Source of the DNA: Sthenelais limicola
Lineage: Eukaryota; Annelida; Polychaeta; Phyllodocida; Sigalionidae
Assembly (NCBI GenBank): GCA_942159475.1
Contig: OW804096.1
Span: forward strand, 90,809,784-90,873,783
Reading direction: 5' to 3'
DNA length: 64,000 nt
Made by a program: the position numbers and the translations under genes. The notes below the pieces were generated by a model. It ran no database searches. It was not told where the DNA came from and worked only from the letters and a program-made list of their open reading frames with translations. The first letter of the stretch is position 1. The number at the start of each line of letters is the position of its first letter. Of this stretch, positions 36,382 to 44,863 are shown piece after piece.

Positions 36382-38386
36382 TAATAGCCTCACCCCTGAA
36401 ATGTACTGGGGGGTAATCTCCATTATTCCTAAAAAAGATTGTGATCTAAAACTGATTGGTAACTGGCGTCCCATTACCCTGCTAAACACTGACTATGAAA
36501 TTTTATCTAAGATCCTTACTGAAAGATTGAAATTATGTATCGGAAAATGTATCAATGAGGACCAAGTTGGTTTTCTGCAGGGTCGATATATCGGCACTGC
36601 CATTAGACAAGTCGAGGACACGGTCCAATATCTACAGAATGAAGGGAAAAAAGGTCTTATTGTTTCGTTGGATTTCCGCAAAGCCTACGACTCCGTCTCA
36701 TGGAGTTTCCTACTAAAATGTTTAGAGGAAATAGGCGTTGGTGAAGTCTTTATAAGTTGGATCAGAATTATGTTACACGGCTCCAACTCATGTGTCTTGA
36801 ATAACGGTTTCTCGTCCGATTGGTTCAGCGTCAATCGCGGGGTTAAACAGGGTGATCCGATCTCATCATACCTTTTCATTATAGTAGTAGAAAAACTCGC
36901 TCAAGCTATCAGAAACTCGAATGATTGTAACGGGATTCACATCGGTACCGCGGAAAACAAAGTTGTACAATTTGCGGACGATCCCACTGTCATCGATAAT
37001 AATGAGACCTCCCTGATAAACATGATCAAGATAATAGAAGATTTCAGTAAAGCGTCGGGCCTGGTCCTCAATATAGATAAAACGAGAGGATTCAATATCG
37101 GAAATGCCCCTATGTACATGCAAAAAGCCAAAGAGATTCGTTGGGTCAACTGCATGAAGGTGTTGGGTATTACAATTGTACACCCCCCTAACACAAGTTC
37201 CCAAAACGACAAGAATTTCGAAGACGTCAGAGTAAAAGTAAAAAACTGCATTGCCCATTGGTCAAAGAGGGACATATCCCTTAAAGGTAGAGTGGTGGTC
37301 GCGAACGTCTTGATCTTGCCATTATTTATGTATGCCGCGGCCAACATCTGTACAGAAGACCGCATAGTGACAGAGTTTCAAAAAATGATTGAAGACTTTT
37401 TATGGAGGAATAAGAAACATAAAGTCGCAAGAAAGTATTTGTGTAAGAGCGCGGAGGAGGGCGGGCTTAACCTGCACGACCTGCGCTCAAAGGTAGCAGC
37501 TTCAAAGATGATGTGGCTTAAACGATTAATCCTAGATAAAGGGGCCAAATGGTCAGCTTTCTTCGAAGCGGCCGTGGGCCAAGACATTCAAGCGGCCCTA
37601 GAGGCCAGGTCGGTAATGAATTCCGCGGGTTCTGATTTTTACGATGAAACTTTAAAACTGTGGTCGAGATTTTATGTATCTAATGAACCTGTTACCAAAA
37701 AAGAAATACTGAGCGAAAAAATAAGGAACAATAGAATTCTAAAACTAGAAAATAAGAACACCAACTGGGAGGTGTGCAAAAGGAAAGGTTTATATTGCAT
37801 CGACAACCTAATTTTGAATGACAAAATCAAGAGTATCTATGAGTTTAAAGCCGAAAATGATGTGAAGATTACCTTTGTTGAGAGGTTTCTCTTGAGGGAC
37901 TCGATCCCAAAAAATTGGTGGACCACGATCATTAATGATACCGTCTCCGACTATAGACCTGAACTGGTTTGTAGGTTCAGAGGCGAAGCGGTGAATATTC
38001 TTACCGCCACCGCTAGAGAATTATACAATGCTATCAGGGGCGCTATTTTGTACAGCGAAGACAGAAATGTAAAATGGGTATCAATGTTCAGAGACAAAGG
38101 CATAGACATCACACAGGTCAATTCTAAAATCTGGTACAACATCCCTTATACGTGCATGAAGAATGTACGGCTACAGTCATTCCAATTCTTAGTGGTCAAT
38201 AGGTTAATCGTTTGTAACAAGTATTTGAAGGACATCCATGTCAAGTTGTTTCCCGACTGCAATTACTGTGATGAATGTGACACTGTATTCCACTTCTTTA
38301 TTGACTGTAAAACTGTGAATGAGTTTTGGCTATCGTTGGTTAACTGGGCCGCTCGCAATGAGGCCTTTAAAGCCGAAACTTCATAG
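36356..38386 (+). CDS. LINE-A ORF2, part 2: reverse transcriptase and zinc knuckle
   Basis: It continues ORF2 in the +2 frame. The first ATG (36359) is internal and is not a real start. RT blocks are clear: IIPKKD, NWRPITLLN, LDFRKAYDSVSW (first catalytic Asp), GVKQGDPIS, and FADD followed by PTV (catalytic Asp pair at 36971-36982). The thumb (MKVLGI), a connection domain and a CCHC-like knuckle near the end (CNYCDECDTVFHFFIDC) follow. Pro after FADD is unusual; Thr is common at that place. The frame ends at TAG 38384-38386, inside a 6-bp direct repeat that flanks the insertion, and the missing C-terminus reappears at 39208. Confidence 0.9.
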   Translation, partial: AMLRECFDSNSLTPEMYWGVISIIPKKDCDLKLIGNWRPITLLNTDYEILSKILTERLKLCIGKCINEDQVGFLQGRYIGTAIRQVEDTVQYLQNEGKKGLIVSLDFRKAYDSVSWSFLLKCLEEIGVGEVFISWIRIMLHGSNSCVLNNGFSSDWFSVNRGVKQGDPISSYLFIIVVEKLAQAIRNSNDCNGIHIGTAENKVVQFADDPTVIDNNETSLINMIKIIEDFSKASGLVLNIDKTRGFNIGNAPMYMQKAKEIRWVNCMKVLGITIVHPPNTSSQNDKNFEDVRVKVKNCIAHWSKRDISLKGRVVVANVLILPLFMYAAANICTEDRIVTEFQKMIEDFLWRNKKHKVARKYLCKSAEEGGLNLHDLRSKVAASKMMWLKRLILDKGAKWSAFFEAAVGQDIQAALEARSVMNSAGSDFYDETLKLWSRFYVSNEPVTKKEILSEKIRNNRILKLENKNTNWEVCKRKGLYCIDNLILNDKIKSIYEFKAENDVKITFVERFLLRDSIPKNWWTTIINDTVSDYRPELVCRFRGEAVNILTATARELYNAIRGAILYSEDRNVKWVSMFRDKGIDITQVNSKIWYNIPYTCMKNVRLQSFQFLVVNRLIVCNKYLKDIHVKLFPDCNYCDECDTVFHFFIDCKTVNEFWLSLVNWAARNEAFKAETS

Positions 38387-39201
38387 GATATCATGTATAC
38401 ATTTTCTAGGCGGGACAATCGTATCCAAGAATCTCACATATGTATTTTATGCAATTCTCATCTATTAAAGAAATGGGGAGCTATTTTACATGGAATTAAT
38501 TGTAGCAGACAACTCGTATGGGTGCCGCCATTACTGTAAGTCATGTGACCTCTGATGACGTATGATACCCACAACTCAAAATGAGGCCCAGCCCTTGCCC
38601 CTGCCATGCCTTAGTGGACATATCATTTTTCATTTCATTTGAGCCATTATTTTGTATAAACAAATGATGAGCATTGTACAACGGGTTGCCTTTGAGTCTG
38701 AATATGCAATAAATAAATGCAGGGAAAGGTGTTAAAGCTATGTGGGGTTAGGGTGAGGCAGGGGAGAGGAGTGAATGTGTCAAAACATTGCTGCCGCCGA
38801 CGCCATTTGTGGCGTTCACTTTTGGTGTAACATGGAGAGAGTTGCACACTAAAATCTGAGGGTCCCTTTGGTGAATAAGGTGTATTTATTATCCATTTAT
38901 AATAGTATGAATATCCAAATCTTCCCATTGATAATACATCATATAATTATGTATATGCCAATGCTTTGTTTAAATAGAGGGCCGAGTAGATGGACTAATC
39001 AGAGGGTGTGGGTCAGTGACGTCATCAATAAACATAAATTACCACCGGTGGCGCTGTTGGTCACCAATATGTCTGCCTCCTTGTAAGAGAGAAACTGACT
39101 GTTTATTGTTATGTTTCTGCTGATAAATATTGATGACGATCATTATAATGCTTCACAAATACTCTGAAGACTATAATGTTTCTGCTATTTGCAAAAAAAA
39201 A
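38387..39201. mobile_element. 815-bp insertion inside LINE-A ORF2, probably retroposed
   Basis: TCATAG occurs at 38381-38386 and again at 39202-39207. The inserted DNA ends in A9 just before the second copy, as a retroposon tail would. Removing the insertion plus one TCATAG joins the ORF2 frame exactly to its C-terminal part. The insert has no recognisable coding region, and its family is unknown. A 6-bp duplication is short, so a DNA transposon is not excluded. Confidence 0.6.
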
Positions 39202-39207
39202 TCATAG

Positions 39208-39501
39208 TTTCCTAAATAGTGTTTGGGCTTTAATAGAGATCTAGTTGACGAACTCAACGCGGCGCACATACTACTGGGTATCCACTGCCAGGAACCTAGA
39301 AGTAAAAGGTTGAATTTCATTCTCATTAAAGCCAAGTTTTTTATTTATAAAAAGAGGTTATTCTATAATAACGAAATCTGTTTCTTTGAATTCCTCAGAG
39401 ATGTCAAGTCGGCCCTGAGAGCCCTCAAGGACAGTGCCGTCTACGGCCAGTCCCACGTTAACGAATTTAAGTTGTGGGAGCGTTTCTATTATAACTTGTA
39501 A
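39208..39501 (+). pseudogene. LINE-A ORF2, part 3: C-terminal tail
   Basis: The last part of ORF2, after the insertion. Residues such as AAHILLGIH, RLNFILIKAKFFIYKKR and FLRDVKSALRAL match the conserved end of Tx1/L1-like ORF2 proteins. The frame is the one reached by removing the insertion. A TAG at 39217-39219, and the TAG inside the TSD, interrupt it. It ends at TAA 39499-39501. Confidence 0.85.
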
Positions 39502-39713
39502 TGGCCGTTTCTTTGTTGTGTAACCAAACGACCATCCCATGACCTAGAACATGGCGAGTGTACTTGATTTTTGTTTGTAGTTTGTCCTGTAGCTTGTTTC
39601 AACCCTGTTGACTCGTTTACCTCTAGAGCGTTTGTAAAAGCAAAGTTGTATACCGCTCTGCACCTGAAATCATGTCTCCCTTATGAATAAAGACCCGGTG
39701 TTGGGAAAAAAAA
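39502..39713 (+). other. LINE-A 3' UTR with polyadenylation signal
   Basis: A short 3' UTR. AATAAA at 39686-39691 lies 22 nt before the A-rich 3' terminus. Confidence 0.8.
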
Positions 39714-40687
39714 AATAAAGGGTGCATTACTCTTGGCGTTTGTTGATGGCAATTGATTGAATGCATCACGCCATATGCTAGCCTATAAAAAGCTCGGAAC
39801 TAAGCTAAATCATTTTCATTCTAATCGTGTACTCCTCACGATTGATTGATGTGTCCTCGTGTGGTTAGAAATTCCCTCTACATTACATTCTAGCCTCTCA
39901 AATCTCACGATGGTCGACCCGTCGGGGGAACCCATACACTATAATATAAAGCCAGTCTCAAAGTTGAACGATCCATCTCCCCTGAGATGAGATATTAGAG
40001 TATCTACAAAATATACCACAAGAAACGGAAATAGGCAATACTGCGTTGGTCAAAATACGTAACCTCGGGAATTTCAATCGATGATTGGAATAAGTGTTTT
40101 CATGCCATAAATCGAAACTATCATCCCTACCCCATGCACTACTGAATAATAGTTCATTCTTAATTATTCAAAGTGTATAAATTATTTGAAGAAAAGTTCT
40201 AGGTTTATCTATTTTTGTTTGCTTCGAACATCCACCACCTGCTCTGTCCAATTGATAGCAAGGCTGCTATTTTGATATGAATTCAAGATATCCGATGCAA
40301 GCTGAACATTCCAATTTCATGGAGAAATCGTATACGATTACGAGATACATTCGAGGTTTGATCAAAACCAATGGGAAAGTGAAGGGAAACATATATATTT
40401 CTGCGATTAAACGACATGCTTTTAGATAAATGTTAAAAGACACATGTTTGATGGGAGAAATTATTTGAATAGTTAAGCATGTTCTTAGAAAATATTAGTT
40501 GGGAATCATTATGTGGGCTGAGAACCCAATCACATTATAGTAATGTTAACATCAACCAAAATAAAGGATACCTTTAATATGTGTATATGTCCATACTCGA
40601 TCAAACAGCTATAAGTATGTGTTTTCATAATTAAATATCACCTCTTCCTTTGGTTAATAATTATATTCTCAGCCTTGCAGCAAAGAT
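39695..40687 (+). repeat. left copy of a ~1-kb direct repeat (LTR-like, but a tandem duplication)
   Basis: Nearly identical to 48338-49350. It starts within the last 19 bases of LINE-A (CCGGTGTTGGG) and runs through LINE-A's target duplication into single-copy DNA. The remaining 11 bases of the unit (AAGCTAAGATA) are at 48327-48337, on the far side of LINE-B. The copies differ by a few substitutions and small indels, for example around 40084 versus 48727. I see no TG...CA ends, primer-binding site or polypurine tract. Confidence 0.9.
39714..39728 (+). repeat. right target-site duplication of LINE-A
   Basis: AATAAAGGGTGCATT, identical to 32236-32250. A further copy of this junction appears at 48357-48371 through the tandem duplication. 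Confidence 0.9.
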
Positions 40688-41053
40688 CCATCTCCCCTGA
40701 GAAAGGTCATGGGTGAAGGACGTGCATAGAGAATACAAGGGTCATTTCCGTCGATACAATAGTATAAAATGGAAATTGCACAAAACTAATCGGATAGCAT
40801 ATACGGACTAACCGTCTGGAATATACTGTGCTAAAAACTTTGTTCAATCGGGGAATAACTCACACTGATTTTGATTGAAACCAGTGACTAGTATACTGCC
40901 CCAACGAACACCAAGGGACACCACCATTGCATTACGCAATCCCTACAGCCACCATAAGGTACGCACTTGATAGTAAACAATTCTCTACCCTGTATTGTAT
41001 TCCGCAACTGCATTTTTACTAAACATGTAATAACTATACTACACTCCTAAAAC

Positions 41054-42925
41054 ATGCCACAAACCCGTAAAAGTACAGGCAAAAGCATGTCCCCCAAATC
41101 GCCCAAAAGAAAAAATAAGAATTCTGGGAAAAACAAATCTAAAACAGAAATCACTCAGCCATGTCCAGTCATTGACTCAGACGTTGCATGCAACCCAACT
41201 GTAGACTTGCCCCAGGTCTCTACCCAGGTTAACACCATGACGCCTGTAGATCGCCAAACCGACCCAAATGATTTTAATCAATTGGTAAATAAACTCAAGG
41301 ATCATTTCCAGGAGAAAACTCCAGATTCTGGACACACCAAAATCCAAGACCTCGAATTAAGAATCCAGAAATTAGAGGAAGCATTTAAAAGACAAAACAC
41401 AATCGCAGACGACCTTTTGTCAGAATCCACAGCAGTCTTGTTTGATAACCAAGCTCTCAGGCTTAGGATCACTAATTTGGAATCAAATGAAAGTCTGAAT
41501 GCATACACCATCAAGAAACTTGACAAAAAAATAGCACACTTTAAAATCGAGATAAAACAACTCCTGACAAAACATTCCAAAAACACTGACAACTACATAA
41601 ATCAATTTCTCAACAACCAAAGACAACTTAACCTAGAAATTGATGAGCTAAAATCGGCCAAATCTCGACCTCATGTGAACTCCACAACCAATCATTCTGA
41701 CTCCCCACAAATACCAATCCCTGGCAATTTGCAACAGCAAATAGACATACTAGAAGGGTCTATGGCAAAATACAAAGCCACAACATCAAATCTACTTGAA
41801 TGGAAAAAGGAATTAAATAGTAAAGTCCAATACTCTCACAATGAACTATCTGGAGTTAAAAGAAAGTTGAAAGAAAATTCTGACTTGATAACCACCCTTG
41901 ATGCAAGATCAAAAAAACAAAATTTGATATTCGAGGGGGTCCCTGAAAAAATAGGTATACATCCTGAAAACACAAAACAACAGATCTTGGTAATCATACG
42001 CAAAGTTATGCCCAGATTTCCGGACCACCAGATCATCTCTGCCTATCGAGTTGGACAGAAAACCACCACAAACCAACGAAATGGGACAAAACCTAGACAA
42101 ATCCTAGTCTCTTTTGACACATTGGGTGGGAGAGAACAGGTCTATATACAAGCCAGACAAATCAAGAAATCAAATGGGTTGAATTCACTTTGGATCAATA
42201 AAGATCTCCCAGTAAGCCTTGGCCGAAAAACCTCTCTCCTCAAAAAATGCTATAATGAGCTGAAGACAAATGGAATCCATGCAACCCTCAATGGAAATAG
42301 AATTAAAATCAACCAGAATTTCTATACCTTCGAAAATTTAAATACTCTCCCAGCTGGAAATAGGCCTGAAGACCTGGCACAAGTCGAGTCTAAGGACCAA
42401 CAATCTATTGGCTTCGCAGGACCCCAGTCAATTTACTCTAACATGCACCCAAGCCAGGTAAACTACAAAGACAGAATGTACACATCCGCAGAACAGGCCT
42501 ATCAGCACCACAAAGCCATCAACAACAATCAACCACAACTTGCACAAGAGATCATTTCCCATACTGATCCGTTTATAATTAAACAGATTGGTGACAAATG
42601 TCCCACTACACCTGCCTGGGAAGCAAATAAGACAGAGGCAATGTATGAAATCAACCGCTGTAAATTCACTCAGCACAGAGTACTATATGATCGTCTCAAA
42701 CTATCAAAGCACAAACAATATTATGAAATGACGGGGAACAGGTACACAATTGCAAAGACCTTTCCCGGCCATTACTTCACTGACAGGTCACAATATACAA
42801 GGAGGCATACTCACACACATCAAATACGAAATTTGTCAAAACAAATACTAATTCATAACTACAATGCGTGTCCTAATTATAGGAGATTCAAGACTTCGTG
42901 GAATACAAGAAATAATAGAAAATAA
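41054..42925 (+). CDS. LINE-B ORF1 protein: coiled coil + RRM + CTD + degenerate NADAR
   Basis: ATG 41054, 623 codons as read. Domains: a Lys/Ser-rich basic N-terminus (1-35); heptad-rich coiled coils (about 95-200 and 225-280); an L1-type RRM (about 285-357: KKQNLIFEGVPE, AYRVGQ, KPRQILVSF); a CTD (about 360-433: INKDLP, RKTSLLKKCYNELKTNG). From 451 on there is a NADAR-like domain with IYSNMHPS (460-467), SAEQAYQHHKA (478-488), DPFIIKQIGDK, AWE (521-523) and KFTQHRVLYDRL. The family's final G-x-N-x-x-G-x-x-L motif is absent in this frame but present in the next (GHNIQGGILTHIK, 42786-42824), followed by TAA at 42849-42851. So the true end is probably there, and the last 50 or so residues shown are out of frame. 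Confidence 0.87.
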   Translation: MPQTRKSTGKSMSPKSPKRKNKNSGKNKSKTEITQPCPVIDSDVACNPTVDLPQVSTQVNTMTPVDRQTDPNDFNQLVNKLKDHFQEKTPDSGHTKIQDLELRIQKLEEAFKRQNTIADDLLSESTAVLFDNQALRLRITNLESNESLNAYTIKKLDKKIAHFKIEIKQLLTKHSKNTDNYINQFLNNQRQLNLEIDELKSAKSRPHVNSTTNHSDSPQIPIPGNLQQQIDILEGSMAKYKATTSNLLEWKKELNSKVQYSHNELSGVKRKLKENSDLITTLDARSKKQNLIFEGVPEKIGIHPENTKQQILVIIRKVMPRFPDHQIISAYRVGQKTTTNQRNGTKPRQILVSFDTLGGREQVYIQARQIKKSNGLNSLWINKDLPVSLGRKTSLLKKCYNELKTNGIHATLNGNRIKINQNFYTFENLNTLPAGNRPEDLAQVESKDQQSIGFAGPQSIYSNMHPSQVNYKDRMYTSAEQAYQHHKAINNNQPQLAQEIISHTDPFIIKQIGDKCPTTPAWEANKTEAMYEINRCKFTQHRVLYDRLKLSKHKQYYEMTGNRYTIAKTFPGHYFTDRSQYTRRHTHTHQIRNLSKQILIHNYNACPNYRRFKTSWNTRNNRK

Positions 42926-43475
42926 TTTTGCCATTGAACATGAAATCATCTGTCTAGTCCACCCAGGACAGAACCTTCTAAATTCCGTTCTACACAGCAT
43001 GATATCCATACTGGAATGGGAACCTGCTATTGTAATAGTTACTAGTGGAATTTGTAATGTAACCATCAAATCCAAGACTAGAGCCAACAAGACTGAAATC
43101 TCAGTGGAAAACTTCAAGCGATCATTAAGAGAGACTAAATTTTTAATAACTCAATATGACGACCACATTAAAGTAGTATTCTCTACTATTATAGGAGTTG
43201 ATCTTGCGGCCGCTAATGGAACAACAAGCATCCATCCAGATCAAGCAAATCTAAATGATCAAATATCTCGTATTAACCAGGAAATCACCTACTATAACCA
43301 GGACGAAAGTAAAATAAGATCTGCCTGGTTACATAGAACTGTACACAGGAATCGGCCAGGGAAAAAACCAACGAATAACTACACTAAGTTACAAGAGGAC
43401 GGCGTACATTTGGGTCAAGAATTACAATATGAATGGGCAAAACAACTAACATCAACTATTGGAAAACTCTTATAA
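42864..43475 (+). CDS. LINE-B SGNH/GDSL-type hydrolase ORF
   Basis: 203 codons from ATG 42864, in the same frame as, and 12 nt after, the probable real end of ORF1. It shows the SGNH blocks in order: GDS (residues 7-9, nucleophile Ser), SGICN (61-65, oxyanion Gly/Asn) and DGVHL (179-183, Asp and His of the triad). Length and layout fit the small esterase domain known from ORF1 proteins of CR1-type LINEs, which is thought to act on lipids or acetyl esters. Here it is a separate ORF, although an ancestral fusion to ORF1 through the intervening TAA is possible. Block III is a weak match (GxxN, not GxN). Confidence 0.85.
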   Translation: MRVLIIGDSRLRGIQEIIENNFAIEHEIICLVHPGQNLLNSVLHSMISILEWEPAIVIVTSGICNVTIKSKTRANKTEISVENFKRSLRETKFLITQYDDHIKVVFSTIIGVDLAAANGTTSIHPDQANLNDQISRINQEITYYNQDESKIRSAWLHRTVHRNRPGKKPTNNYTKLQEDGVHLGQELQYEWAKQLTSTIGKLL

Positions 43476-44566
43476 ACCAAGTAAGGAAAATATTTACTAT
43501 CTTTAAATATTAAACATAATACCATATCCATCGGTTCCAGATTTTGACTTGAAATCTGGACCTTTAGCCTAGAGAAAAGTGACTTTAAAATTGTCCTTTT
43601 TCAAGGAAATATTATTTCTATATTTTCCTTCGAAACAGACATTTCCATTTCGATTATGGCTACCACAATAAAACTTGGCATATACATAGCTGCGTTTTGC
43701 TTAAATAAGTATAAAAAAACTGAATGCAGCAGACTGAATATTTTCTTACAAGGCGCCCCAGTACTAAGTACCATAAATCATATTACCATAACCATCAGTC
43801 CTAGATTTTGACTTGAAATCTAGACCCATAGCCCAGAGAAAAATGACTTTAAAATTGTCCGTTTCAAAGAAATATTATTTAAACATTCTCCTTCAAAACA
43901 GACATTTCTATTATGGCTATCGCAATGAAACTTGGCACATACATAGCTGCGTATAACTCAAATAAGTACAAAAAAACTGAACACAGTTGTTTGATATTTT
44001 CATCTCACAAGGAGCCACAGTACCAAGGGGACCACTACCCTTACCTAACCTTATTAATTAAAGGCCTATACATATCTAATTAGGAGAAAGCACAGATATA
44101 ACCCTATCGATGCCTTCTTATGGGAATATGGTGTCACATCATAAAATGCAGCTAATATAATAATCTAATTCCGGCTATGAGAATTGGCTATTTCAAGGCG
44201 ATTTTGAATTGAAAATGCTCAACTCGACCTAATTTTCAGCTTTAGAACTAGTCATGCATTAATTGACCTTTAATTATAATCCAATTGGCTATTTCAAGGC
44301 GATTTTGAATTGAAAATGCTCAACTCGACCTAATTCTCAGCTTTAGAATTAGTCATGCATTAATTGACCTTTAATTATAATCCAATTTAACCTATAAGAT
44401 TTAATTCCAATTTTGAATTGAAATCGATCAACTCAGCTTTAGCCATGTATTGGTTGCACCTTTGAAATTGTTTATTACTATAGAATTCTACAAGGACTGC
44501 CAGTTATAGCGCATAATAATACACATGACTATGTAAATAGAAGTATATAAGTTTTGTATTGACGGA
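43476..44566 (+). repeat. LINE-B inter-ORF spacer with two tandem duplications
   Basis: No long ORF. Two direct duplications are visible. One has a period of about 264 bp (roughly 43515-43778 and 43779-44042, imperfect; each carries AGATTTTGACTTGAAATCT or a close variant, which can form a hairpin). The other has a period of 101 bp (44182-44282 and 44283-44383, two differences). Such a long repeated spacer between LINE ORFs is unusual and might be regulatory, or a fossil of another ORF. Confidence 0.8.
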
Positions 44567-44863
44567 TTGATCCACATACCAACACTTATTTCACATCCTT
44601 CACAGAGTATAGCGTCTAAAATGCTATATACTCCAGATATAAGGATGCAAAGCTTGAACCGTATCACCATGTCTCCCATCACTCATCTCATTAGATCATC
44701 AAACATAGGCACCGTGTCACATTCACAGGATTACCCTTGCACATACATCGCACATAGTTGCAATAAGGCCACTCTGCATTGTAAACGCAAACTCAATGGA
44801 ATCCAAATTATTCCGGAAGATAATATTTCAATCAACACCCAACAATGGACGAACATCCTTTGA
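44567..44863 (+). CDS. small ORF overlapping the start of LINE-B ORF2
   Basis: 98 codons ending in TGA 44861-44863, 19 nt inside the endonuclease ORF, whose ATG is at 44845. No family is recognised. The overlap of stop and start resembles the termination-reinitiation arrangement of some two-ORF LINEs, but it may be chance. Confidence 0.25.
   Translation: MIHIPTLISHPSQSIASKMLYTPDIRMQSLNRITMSPITHLIRSSNIGTVSHSQDYPCTYIAHSCNKATLHCKRKLNGIQIIPEDNISINTQQWTNIL

Larger units (their letters stand above)
32251..39713 (+). mobile_element. LINE-A: full-length Tx1/L1-like non-LTR retrotransposon
   Basis: A 7.46-kb element bounded by 15-bp target-site duplications. Order: 5' UTR of about 1 kb (starts GGACTTCCGG), ORF1 (RRM, CTD, NADAR), a 167-nt spacer, then ORF2 (APE endonuclease, RT, C-terminal zinc knuckle), and a 3' UTR with AATAAA at 39686-39691 and a short A-rich tail. 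The RT sequence blocks (NWRPITLLN, a GVKQGDPIS motif, FADD) are those of the Tx1 branch of the L1 group. This copy is inactive: ORF2 has a frameshift at a T8 run (36347-36354), two in-frame TAG codons near its end, and an 0.8-kb insertion (38387-39201). Its tail was later copied by a tandem duplication. Confidence 0.93.
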
